Origin: Oscillospiraceae bacterium
GTDB taxonomy: Bacteria > Bacillota_A > Clostridia > Oscillospirales > Oscillospiraceae
DNA: 5,650 nt
Assembly (NCBI GenBank): GCA_902789835.1
Contig: CADAPN010000201.1
Location: forward strand, 1-5,650
Direction: 5' to 3'
Shown here: piece after piece, positions 1-5,650 of the stretch
How positions within the stretch are numbered: the first letter of the stretch is position 1
How the letters are laid out: every line of letters begins with the position of its first letter
Position numbers and translations under genes: made by a program
Notes under the pieces: generated by a model
Seen by the model: the letters and a program-made list of their open reading frames with translations, nothing else
Told to the model about the DNA's origin: nothing
Databases searched by the model: none

Positions 1-729
1 GAAACCCTGGAGACCATCATCGAGATGCTTCACGGAGATCCGGATGAGTTTGCGGCGTTTTTCGCAAGCCCCGTGATCGTGGAGACGCAGACGATTTATC
101 CGATCAACAGCTACGGCACGGCCATGGCGCCGTTCTATTCGACGCTGGCGCTCTGGGTCGGCTGCGTGGTGCTGGCCGCCGTGATCAAGGTGGAAGCGGA
201 TCCGAAACGCCTGAAGCTGAGACATGTGACCGATGCACAGCTGTACTGGGGGCGGTTTCTGACCTACTGGTTCTTCGGACAGATCCAGTCCGCGATCATT
301 GTCTGGGGAGACCTCCATATTCTGGGCTGCCAGTGCCTGCATCCGGGGCTGTTTTACTTCGCCGGCTCGGTGACGAGCTTCGTGTTCGTCTGCCTGATCT
401 ATTCCCTGGTGCTGGTGATCGGGGATGTGGGCAAGGCGGTGGTTGTGGTCGTGATGATCGTGCAGATTGCCGGATCCAGCGGCTCCTACCCGATCGAGAT
501 CCTGCCGGAAATCTTCACCAAGATCTATGTCTTCTTCCCCTATCCCTATGCCATCAACGCCATGCGAGAGACGATCTGCGGCATGTACCGCTATGACTAC
601 TGGAAATATCTGGGCCAGCTGCTGATCTTCGGCGCGGTCGGCCTGATGATCGGCCTGGGGCTGCGCAGACCGCTGCACGGCGTGAATGAGTTCGTCGAGG
701 AAGAGATGCACGAAAGCGGGGTGCTGTGA
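1..729 (+). CDS. YhgE/Pip family membrane protein, C-terminal part (5' end outside window)
   Basis: This is the last 242 codons of an open frame already running at base 1, so the start is not visible; the in-frame ATG at 25 is internal. It matches the C-terminal membrane domain of YhgE/Pip proteins, a Gram-positive family related to ABC-2-type permeases and including the lactococcal phage infection protein Pip. Five hydrophobic segments are seen at visible residues of about 46-63, 86-107, 117-140, 144-158 and 204-221. Landmarks are YGTAMAPFYSTLALWVG (about 38-54), CLHP (112-115), QIAGSSGSYPIEILP (155-169) and NAMRE (186-190). Each has a counterpart in the complete YhgE protein encoded at 1459-3549, so the two are paralogues. 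The protein ends in an acidic cytoplasmic tail (NEFVEEEMHE). Its stop overlaps the next gene's ATG, which implies co-transcription and coupled translation. The substrate is unknown. The family call is firm; the function is not. Confidence 0.9.
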   Translation, partial: ETLETIIEMLHGDPDEFAAFFASPVIVETQTIYPINSYGTAMAPFYSTLALWVGCVVLAAVIKVEADPKRLKLRHVTDAQLYWGRFLTYWFFGQIQSAIIVWGDLHILGCQCLHPGLFYFAGSVTSFVFVCLIYSLVLVIGDVGKAVVVVVMIVQIAGSSGSYPIEILPEIFTKIYVFFPYPYAINAMRETICGMYRYDYWKYLGQLLIFGAVGLMIGLGLRRPLHGVNEFVEEEMHESGVL

Positions 730-1451
730 TGGCGAGGGAAGCACAGGAAGACTTTGCTGTCCGGCGGCGTCCCGGCGGCAGGCATCTTGCGCCGGAGGAG
801 CCGAAGGGGCCGGAGAAACAAGCTCCGCGCCGGAAGAAGCGCTCCGAGGAGCAGCCGGCGGAAAAGACGGCTACGGCCCCGGGAAAGCGCCGGGAAGCCG
901 TCAGAAGAGGCGACCTGCCACCGGTGCGGCTGCCGGCGAAACCCGGACTTGCCCGAAAGAGGATGGCGGATGCCGCGCAGGTGGACGCGGAGACCTTTTA
1001 TCGGCATTTTGTCCCCTATATCGAAGAGGCGCATCACCGAAACGAGAGAAGCCTGAAGGCGGGCGTGTGGCTGCTGGCTCTGCTTCCGGCGATCCTGGCC
1101 GTTGTCAGGGAGCTGACCGACGCGTCCAGAATCGTGTTTCTGATCTTCTGGATCATCGGGATGTTCGGCATTGCCACGGCCCTGATCTTCACGGCCTATG
1201 CGGACCATGACCTGAAGAAAACCCTGGAGGAACTCAAAGAACTGGTTCCTCCGGAAGAAGAAATCGAGCTCGGAAACCTCCTGCCGGTGGACGCGGAAGG
1301 GGAAGGCTGGCTGATCGATCCGGAAGAGCTGCCCATCCCGCTGCCGGATCTCTCCGAGCGTCTACAGCGGCCCAAAGTACAACAGCACCGTGAGACGCCG
1401 CAGAGGAAACGGGAAAAACAGCCGGGAGGAAAGCACCTGAAACGGGAGTAG
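729..1451 (+). CDS. Two-helix membrane protein of unknown function between two yhgE-like genes
   Basis: The 240-residue protein starts at ATG 729, which shares one base with the upstream stop (TGATG). A GTG at 726 would add one residue and cannot be excluded. Residues 1-85 are highly charged and rich in Arg, Lys, Glu and Pro, with no hydrophobic stretch, so probably disordered and cytoplasmic. A short segment with FYRHFVPYIEEAHHRNE (about 90-106) leads into two close transmembrane helices at about 111-127 and 134-156. They are followed by a charged helix (DHDLKKTLEELKELV), an acidic proline-rich stretch (about 175-208) and a strongly basic tail. The layout predicts a membrane hairpin with both ends in the cytoplasm. 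I recognise no named domain or catalytic motif. Its coupled position between two YhgE paralogues suggests an accessory subunit or regulator of them, which is inference. Other frames are also open across 729-1056, but this frame alone encodes coherent helices. Confidence 0.8.
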   Translation: MAREAQEDFAVRRRPGGRHLAPEEPKGPEKQAPRRKKRSEEQPAEKTATAPGKRREAVRRGDLPPVRLPAKPGLARKRMADAAQVDAETFYRHFVPYIEEAHHRNERSLKAGVWLLALLPAILAVVRELTDASRIVFLIFWIIGMFGIATALIFTAYADHDLKKTLEELKELVPPEEEIELGNLLPVDAEGEGWLIDPEELPIPLPDLSERLQRPKVQQHRETPQRKREKQPGGKHLKRE

Positions 1452-1458
1452 AAAAGGC

Positions 1459-3549
1459 ATGCGCAACATCTTTAAAATCATCAATACCGATGCGCACCGG
1501 ATCTTCAGCAGTGTGGTGGTGCTGGTCATCCTGATGGGGCTTTGTGTGGTCCCGAGCTTGTATGCCTGGTTCAACGTGTTTTCCAACTGGGACCCCTACG
1601 GCCAGTCGGCCACTTCCCGAATCCGGGTTGCCATCGCGGATGTGGACCGGGGCGCGGATCTCTTCGGCCTTCAGCTTGAGGTGGGGGAGCAGCTGGTGGA
1701 AGGCCTGCAGGCCAACAAACAGATCGGCTGGGTCTTCTGCGAGAGTCCCGAGGAGGCCCTGCAGCGGGTCTACAGCGGCGACTGTTACGCGGCGCTGGTG
1801 GTTCCGGCGGATTTCTCGAAAAACATCGTGAGCTTCATGACGCTGAAGTTTGAACATCCGACGCTGGTCTACTACGAAAACGGGAAGAAAAACGCCATTG
1901 CCCCCAAGATTACCGGCAAGGCAAAGACAGCCGTTCAGGAGACGGTTAATACGACCTTTCTCCAGACCCTGGCCGACGGTGCCGCGTCGGTGGTGTCGGT
2001 ACTGAACGCCAACGGCCTCGACGCGGAAACGACGCTGCAGGATCTGAGCAAGAAGCTGATCGATCTGAGCATGGAACTCGATAATGCCAATGCCATGCTC
2101 GACTCGGTGGCGAGCCTGGCGGACGCGGCAAGCAACCTCATCAATGCCTCGGCCCGCGTCGGGGAAAATGTTACGGACACGGCGGAGTCTGCGAAAAGCG
2201 CGGTCCAGTCCCTGGGAGAGGCAATCGCCCTGACAAACGGCACTCTTTCGACCTTTTTCCAGGATATCTATACGCATACGGAAAGCCAGGAGAGCCTGAA
2301 AGCATACCTGGAGGGCGAGTATGACAAAGGGGTCGGTCAGAGCCTGCAGGAGATGCAGGAGAGCACCAAGGTGATTGCCGACCAGCTGAAAACGGTCCCG
2401 GGACTGGACGGATTTGCCGGGGAAATGCAGGACCTCAGCGACCGGCTGGGGACGCTTAACAGCGATCTGCGAACGGCGGTGGATACTGCAGACTACAGCG
2501 GCCTTGACAGGATCCGGGGAACGGTCAACACGCTGAGCGGCACACTCGGGAACCTGACCCAGACCGCGACGGACGCGTCGACGATGCTGGGCGAGTGGAT
2601 CAACAACGCCCTGACCCGGATCGAGATTGCGGCCGGGAACATCAACGAGCTGCTGGAGGCTTTCGGCGACGCCCTGGTGGGCCTGACCTACAAGCTCAGC
2701 AGTCTTTCCAACTCCATGATGAATGTCCGTGCGGGCATTCTGGAGGCGAAGGAAGAGATCAAACGGGCCCAGGCAAAGCTCCTGGAGCTGGCGGATTTCC
2801 TGGACGCGCTGGCGACAAGCGAATTCCTGCACGATGTGATGGAGGTGCTCTCCTCCGGTGGAGATGTGCTGGACGCGCATCTGGCCTCCCCGCTGAAGGT
2901 CAGCGATGAGGTGCTGTATCCGGCGGAACCCTACGGAAGCCAGATGTCGCCGTTCTATACGGTGCTGGCGCTGTGGGTGGGGGCGCTGTTCTGCGCCTGC
3001 CTGCTGAAGACCGGGATCCGGAAGGCGGACCGGCCGAAGAAGCTCCGCATGACACAGCATTACATCGGACGCTACGTGCTGTTCCTGAGCTGCGCGCTGC
3101 TGCAGGCGCTGGTCACGGTGGCGGGGGTGCTGCTGTATGTGCAGATCGACTGTGCGCACCCCTGGTATTTTGTCCTGGCGGGGATCGTCTCCAGCATCTG
3201 CTTCGTGACGATCAACTATGTGCTGTCCTTCACGCTGGGCAGCGCCGGCCTCGGCGCCTCGGTCATCATCATGGTGGTGCAGGTTGCCGGCTCCGGCGGG
3301 ACCTATCCGGTGGAGGTGCTGCCGAAGATCTTCCAGATCCTCTATCCGTTCATGCCTTTCAAGTTCGCCATGAATGCCATGCGCGAAGCGGTATCCGGTT
3401 TCTATGGGACCTATTACGCGGACAACATCCGGATGATGCTGCTCATCACGCTGGGCTGCCTGGTCCTTGGGGTGATCATCTACTACCCGGCGAAGTTCCT
3501 GAACGACACGCTGGAAAAGAGCAAGCAGGCCACAGGAGTCATGATCTGA
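1459..3549 (+). CDS. YhgE/Pip family membrane protein, full length
   Basis: The complete 696-residue protein starts at ATG 1459; GGGAG at 1444-1448, inside the previous gene's end, lies 10 bases upstream. It has the full YhgE/Pip layout. A short cytoplasmic N-terminus leads to one helix (about 17-36) and then the family signature SLYAWFNVFSNWDPYG (33-48). A large extracellular region follows: a folded part to about residue 170, then a long helical, probably coiled-coil stretch (about 190-470). The C-terminal membrane domain has five helices (about 500-517, 538-561, 570-592, 597-613, 657-676). Conserved stretches include SPFYTVLALWVG, CAHP (565-568), QVAGSGGTYPVEVLP (608-622) and NAMRE (639-643). 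Relatives include lactococcal Pip and, more distantly, YueB/EsaA of type VIIb secretion, both known as phage receptors or secretion parts. No type VII genes are visible here. No ATPase is encoded nearby, so an export role is unproven. Length is normal and the gene looks intact. Confidence 0.93.
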   Translation: MRNIFKIINTDAHRIFSSVVVLVILMGLCVVPSLYAWFNVFSNWDPYGQSATSRIRVAIADVDRGADLFGLQLEVGEQLVEGLQANKQIGWVFCESPEEALQRVYSGDCYAALVVPADFSKNIVSFMTLKFEHPTLVYYENGKKNAIAPKITGKAKTAVQETVNTTFLQTLADGAASVVSVLNANGLDAETTLQDLSKKLIDLSMELDNANAMLDSVASLADAASNLINASARVGENVTDTAESAKSAVQSLGEAIALTNGTLSTFFQDIYTHTESQESLKAYLEGEYDKGVGQSLQEMQESTKVIADQLKTVPGLDGFAGEMQDLSDRLGTLNSDLRTAVDTADYSGLDRIRGTVNTLSGTLGNLTQTATDASTMLGEWINNALTRIEIAAGNINELLEAFGDALVGLTYKLSSLSNSMMNVRAGILEAKEEIKRAQAKLLELADFLDALATSEFLHDVMEVLSSGGDVLDAHLASPLKVSDEVLYPAEPYGSQMSPFYTVLALWVGALFCACLLKTGIRKADRPKKLRMTQHYIGRYVLFLSCALLQALVTVAGVLLYVQIDCAHPWYFVLAGIVSSICFVTINYVLSFTLGSAGLGASVIIMVVQVAGSGGTYPVEVLPKIFQILYPFMPFKFAMNAMREAVSGFYGTYYADNIRMMLLITLGCLVLGVIIYYPAKFLNDTLEKSKQATGVMI

Positions 3550-3560
3550 GAGAATGTTTA

Positions 3561-3583
3561 GTCCCCCGCCTCCGGCGGAGGAC
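3561..3583. repeat. GC-rich imperfect hairpin downstream of the yhgE operon
   Basis: The bases fold as GTCC / CCGCC / loop TCC / GGCGG / GGAC with one C-A mismatch (3565 against 3579), giving nine pairs around a three-base loop. It begins 12 bases after the yhgE stop. The right arm is followed by ATAACC, so there is no T-tract and it is a poor intrinsic terminator. It may protect the 3' end of the mRNA, act as a weak or factor-assisted terminator, or be a copy of a short dispersed palindromic repeat. The pairing is directly visible; the role is not. Confidence 0.5.
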
Positions 3584-3649
3584 ATAACCGTTGCGCGACA
3601 TAGGAAAAAGAGCGGGCAGGCGACAGGCGCCATAATTTGCGTTTTCCGG

Positions 3650-3678
3650 TTGTGAAAATGCCTCGCTTATGATATGAT
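3650..3678 (+). promoter_or_regulatory. Sigma-A-type promoter for the dTDP-glucose dehydratase gene
   Basis: A -35 hexamer TTGTGA (3650-3655) and a -10 hexamer TATGAT (3673-3678) are separated by exactly 17 bases. TG at 3670-3671 one base upstream makes an extended -10. The region is AT-rich compared with the flanking genes. Transcription should begin near 3685, giving a leader of about 40 bases. A second TATGAT at 3668-3673 has only a 12-base spacer and is less likely to be the -10. Confidence 0.75.
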
Positions 3679-3689
3679 AACAATAATCA
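3675..3689. promoter_or_regulatory. Possible Fur-like operator overlapping the -10
   Basis: TGATAACAATAATCA matches 12 of the 14 fixed positions of the 7-1-7 Fur box known from Bacillus (TGATAAT-N-ATTATCA); the mismatches are at positions 7 and 10. It covers four bases of the -10 hexamer and the likely start site, where a bound repressor would block transcription. The AT-rich promoter raises the chance of a coincidental match, and dehydratase genes of this kind are not classic Fur targets. This is a candidate site only. Confidence 0.3.
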
Positions 3690-3710
3690 TGCCTAGAACA
3701 GGCTGTTTTC

Positions 3711-3716
3711 AAGGAG
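3711..3716 (+). promoter_or_regulatory. Strong ribosome binding site of the dehydratase gene
   Basis: AAGGAG lies 7 bases before ATG 3724, close to the ideal for Bacillota. It fixes the start of the dehydratase gene, and the conserved Rossmann glycine motif begins at residue 7 as expected. Confidence 0.85.
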
Positions 3717-3723
3717 ATTATAC

Positions 3724-4746
3724 ATGAAGAAAATCATTGTGACCGGCGGAGCCGGCTTTATCGGAAGCAATTTCATCTTCCACATGCTGGAGAAGCATCC
3801 GGAGGACCGGATCATCTGTGTGGACAAGCTGACCTATGCGGGAAATCTTTCCACCCTGGCCCCGGTGATGGATAAGCCGAATTTCCGCTTCTGCAAAACG
3901 GACATCTGCGACCGCGAGGCCATTTACAAGCTCTTTGAGGAAGAGCATCCGGACATCGTGGTGAACTTCGCGGCGGAGAGCCATGTGGACCGCTCCATCG
4001 AAAACCCGTCGATCTTCCTGGAGACCAACATTATCGGAACCTCCGTCCTGATGGACGCCTGCCGGAAATACGGCATCGAGCGCTATCACCAGGTCTCGAC
4101 GGACGAGGTTTACGGAGACCTGCCGCTGGACCGACCGGACCTGTTCTTCACCGAGGAGACGCCGATTCACACCTCCTCCCCCTACAGCAGCAGCAAGGCC
4201 TCGGCGGACCTGCTGGTGCTGGCCTACCACAGGACCTACGGCCTTCCGGTCAGCATCTCCCGCTGCTCCAACAACTATGGTCCCTACCACTTCCCGGAAA
4301 AGCTCATCCCGCTCATGATCATCAACGCCATGCATGACCGGCCGCTTCCGGTATACGGAGAGGGACTGAACGTCCGCGACTGGCTCTATGTCGAGGACCA
4401 CTGCAAGGCCATCGACCTGGTCATCCATGACGGACGGGTCGGCGAAGTCTACAACATCGGCGGGCACAACGAAATGCAGAACATCGAGATCGTTCGCCTG
4501 ATCTGCGACCGCCTGCACAAACCCGAGAGCCTTATCACCCATGTGACGGACCGGAAGGGACACGACCTGCGCTATGCCATCGACCCGACCAAGATCCACA
4601 ATGAGTTGGGCTGGCTCCCGGAGACGAAGTTTGCCGACGGAATCGAGAAAACCATCGACTGGTACCTGAAGCACGAGGACTGGTGGCAGCCGATCGTCAC
4701 GGGCGAATACCAGAGCTACTACGAGAGAATGTACGGCAACCGGTAA
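3724..4746 (+). CDS. rfbB: dTDP-glucose 4,6-dehydratase
   Basis: This cytoplasmic NAD-dependent enzyme converts dTDP-D-glucose to dTDP-4-keto-6-deoxy-D-glucose, the second step toward dTDP-L-rhamnose and other 6-deoxysugars for surface glycans. The 340-residue length is normal for the family. It is an extended short-chain dehydrogenase with the NAD-binding motif TGGAGFIGSN (7-16), VDKLTYAGN (33-41) containing the ribose-binding Asp34, and NFAAESHVDRS (81-91). The catalytic residues are Thr126-Asp127-Glu128 in STDEVYG, and Tyr154 and Lys158 in YSSSK. Substrate-side motifs SRCSNNYGPYHFPEKL (179-194) and RDWLYVEDHC (218-227) are intact. The gene has its own promoter and ribosome binding site and is followed by a terminator, so it appears monocistronic. 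The usual partners rfbA, rfbC and rfbD are absent from the window. The Thr-Asp-Glu set separates it from UDP-glucose epimerases. The sequence gives no reason to doubt activity. Confidence 0.96.
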   Translation: MKKIIVTGGAGFIGSNFIFHMLEKHPEDRIICVDKLTYAGNLSTLAPVMDKPNFRFCKTDICDREAIYKLFEEEHPDIVVNFAAESHVDRSIENPSIFLETNIIGTSVLMDACRKYGIERYHQVSTDEVYGDLPLDRPDLFFTEETPIHTSSPYSSSKASADLLVLAYHRTYGLPVSISRCSNNYGPYHFPEKLIPLMIINAMHDRPLPVYGEGLNVRDWLYVEDHCKAIDLVIHDGRVGEVYNIGGHNEMQNIEIVRLICDRLHKPESLITHVTDRKGHDLRYAIDPTKIHNELGWLPETKFADGIEKTIDWYLKHEDWWQPIVTGEYQSYYERMYGNR

Positions 4747-4799
4747 AGATGGGCGTGGAGATCCCGGAGCCGATCCAAGAAAGAAGCAGCCAGGCAAGA

Positions 4800-4851
4800 G
4801 AAACAGCGAGAGCGCATCCGCATGAAAAAACGGATGCGCTCTCGCTGTTTC
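4800..4851. terminator. Bidirectional terminator between convergent genes
   Basis: A perfect 21-bp inverted repeat (arms 4800-4820 and 4831-4851) surrounds the 10-base loop CATGAAAAAA. The stem is GC-rich in its centre and ends in an A/T run that forms GTTTC on both strands. On the - strand this continues as TCTT. It lies 53 bases after the dehydratase stop and 14 bases beyond the end of the CAP gene, between convergent genes. A terminator serving both directions is the natural reading, although the T-runs are short. Confidence 0.85.
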
Positions 4852-4865
4852 AGAAGAAACGACAA

Positions 4866-5609
4866 TCAGTCGGTAAAGATCTGGGAGATGAAGAGGGTGC
4901 CGTTGGATTCGTAGACCCCGATGGCGGTCTGGGAGAAGTCGGCCAGCACGATATTGGCCTTGTGGGTCGGGGAGGCCAGCCAGGTTTCGACAATGATGTC
5001 CACCGAGGCGAGCTCCTTGGTGACCTGGATCAGGTTTTCACCCGCCACCGTGTAATCCACCGTAACGGCGGTGACGGCGGCGCTGCCGTCGGGACGGGTA
5101 TGCCCGAAGGAAGTGGCGCTCTCCTTCGCGCGGAGATCGGCTGTACCCTGAAGCTTGTCGTCATAACCGAGAACGCCGAGCCCGTTGGCACTGCGGTAGT
5201 CATTAATGCGCTGATAGATCTGACCGGCAAGACCGGCGGGAATTGCGGAAGCGGCACGGGTGACCGTCTGGGCTGCGTTATTGGAAACGGCGGCGGTCTG
5301 ATTGCTCTGGGCCGTCTGCGGGGCTACGACCGCGCCGTCCGGCATCACGATGACGGCACCGGTGTCAACACTTTTCTGTGAGTTGGTGACCGCCCTGCCG
5401 GAGGCACCGTCAGACACAATCGTACCCGCGCCGCCGGCGAGCACCGTGGCGTTCTGCGCGGGAGCGCCCTGAACGACGACAGCACTTTCCTGCTGGACGG
5501 AACCGCCGACGATGATCACGGTCTGATCGGCAAAAGCCGAGATCGGCAGCAGAGAGACGCAGAGAAGCAGGCAGAGCAGAGCCGTAAAAGAAATCCGTTT
5601 CAATTTCAT
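4866..5609 (-). CDS. Secreted CAP-domain (SCP/PR-1-like) protein
   Basis: The 247-residue protein starts at ATG 5609, which has AGAGG 8 bases upstream and begins directly with a signal peptide. An in-frame ATG at 5636 would add nine residues but lacks a ribosome binding site. Residues 1-27 have basic residues, a leucine-rich core and an AFA cleavage site before DQ. Residues 28-120 are a low-complexity linker rich in Val, Ala, Gly and Gln. Residues of about 124-247 form a CAP domain with YQRINDYRSANGL, FGHTRPDGS (His170), AGENL (Glu191) and SPTHKANI (His216), the usual cleft residues. Bacterial CAP proteins such as B. subtilis YkwD are secreted or wall-associated, and their activity is mostly unknown. 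No LPXTG signal, lipobox or second membrane segment is seen, so it is probably released or loosely held. It converges on the dehydratase gene and does not share its operon. Confidence 0.9.
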   Translation of the reverse strand: MKLKRISFTALLCLLLCVSLLPISAFADQTVIIVGGSVQQESAVVVQGAPAQNATVLAGGAGTIVSDGASGRAVTNSQKSVDTGAVIVMPDGAVVAPQTAQSNQTAAVSNNAAQTVTRAASAIPAGLAGQIYQRINDYRSANGLGVLGYDDKLQGTADLRAKESATSFGHTRPDGSAAVTAVTVDYTVAGENLIQVTKELASVDIIVETWLASPTHKANIVLADFSQTAIGVYESNGTLFISQIFTD

Positions 5610-5617
5610 GGGTGAAA

Positions 5618-5622
5618 CCTCT
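5618..5622 (-). promoter_or_regulatory. Ribosome binding site that sets the CAP gene start
   Basis: On the - strand AGAGG (5622 to 5618), within GAAAAGAGGT, lies 8 bases before ATG 5609. No comparable site precedes the ATG at 5636. This favours the shorter protein, whose first residues are the basic start of a typical signal peptide. Confidence 0.7.
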
Positions 5623-5650
5623 TTTCTGAAGATCATGGCGCCGTATGCGG

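Noticed and set aside
686..1210. 174-codon + strand frame overlapping the middle gene
   Set aside because: Its product is rich in Gly, Arg, Ala and Cys without coherent helices, whereas the chosen frame gives two clean transmembrane segments and a coupled start.
1..3549. Type VII secretion locus, suggested by the distant relation of YhgE/Pip to YueB/EsaA
   Set aside because: No EssC-type ATPase, WXG100 protein, EssB or LXG toxin gene is visible, and the proteins fit YhgE/Pip proper.
1234..3633. 799-codon open frame on the - strand opposite the full-length yhgE gene
   Set aside because: It is in codon register with the real gene, its product is rich in His, Gln, Arg and Asp with no recognisable domain, and the + strand product is a clear YhgE/Pip protein.
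3642..3658. Short dyad TTTTC/GAAAA over the -35
   Set aside because: The arms are only 5 bp and AT-rich, with no match to a known operator; this is expected by chance in a promoter.
3691..3707. Short overlapping dyads in the rfbB leader (GCCT/AGGC and AACAG/CTGTT)
   Set aside because: Stems of 4-5 bp are too weak for a riboswitch or attenuator, and a leader of about 40 bases is too short for one.
3718..4797. 359-codon open frame on the - strand opposite the dehydratase gene
   Set aside because: It is a register-aligned shadow of a well-conserved enzyme gene, crosses its ribosome binding site, and shows no family features.
4741..4880. Exact 10-base direct repeat CGGTAAAGAT at 4741-4750 and 4871-4880, flanking the stem-loop
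   Set aside because: It could suggest a target-site duplication, but one copy covers the dehydratase stop and the other encodes the CAP C-terminus. The DNA between is a terminator and coding sequence, with no transposase.
4683..5381. 232-codon + strand frame running from the end of rfbB through the terminator into the CAP gene
   Set aside because: It spans the strong stem-loop, is antisense to the CAP gene in codon register, and has no ribosome binding site or recognisable domain.

Overview
The window looks like chromosomal DNA of a GC-rich member of the Bacillota, probably a gut-type Clostridia. The grounds are two YhgE/Pip family proteins (a family typical of Gram-positive bacteria), purine-rich Shine-Dalgarno sites (AAGGAG and similar), a sigma-A-type promoter with an extended -10, and a secreted CAP-domain protein of the YkwD kind. 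The taxon is inferred from gene content and base composition, not from a marker gene.

Region 1 (1-3549, + strand) is a compact membrane-protein operon: the C-terminal part of one YhgE/Pip protein, cut by the left window edge; a 240-residue two-helix membrane protein of unknown function; and a complete 696-residue YhgE/Pip protein. The first two genes overlap by one base (TGATG). The third follows after 7 bases, with its ribosome binding site inside the end of the second gene. The two YhgE proteins are paralogues, clearly similar across their C-terminal membrane domains, so this is a tandem pair with an unknown small membrane protein between them.

Region 2 (3550-3723) is intergenic. It has a GC-rich hairpin without a T-tract just after the operon, then a good promoter (TTGTGA, 17 bases, TATGAT with an upstream TG). 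A Fur-like inverted repeat overlaps its -10.

Region 3 (3724-4746, + strand) is a complete dTDP-glucose 4,6-dehydratase gene (rfbB/rmlB type). It appears to be transcribed alone; no other dTDP-rhamnose gene is in the window.

Region 4 (4747-4865) separates two convergent genes and carries a perfect 21-bp stem-loop, very probably a bidirectional terminator. Region 5 (4866-5609, - strand) encodes a secreted CAP-domain protein with a signal peptide and a low-complexity linker. Its promoter lies beyond the right edge.

All the identifiable genes act at, or supply material for, the cell envelope, but nothing shows a shared pathway. The least explained part is the YhgE / two-helix protein / YhgE cassette. 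I see no RNA genes, CRISPR array, insertion sequence or prophage genes.
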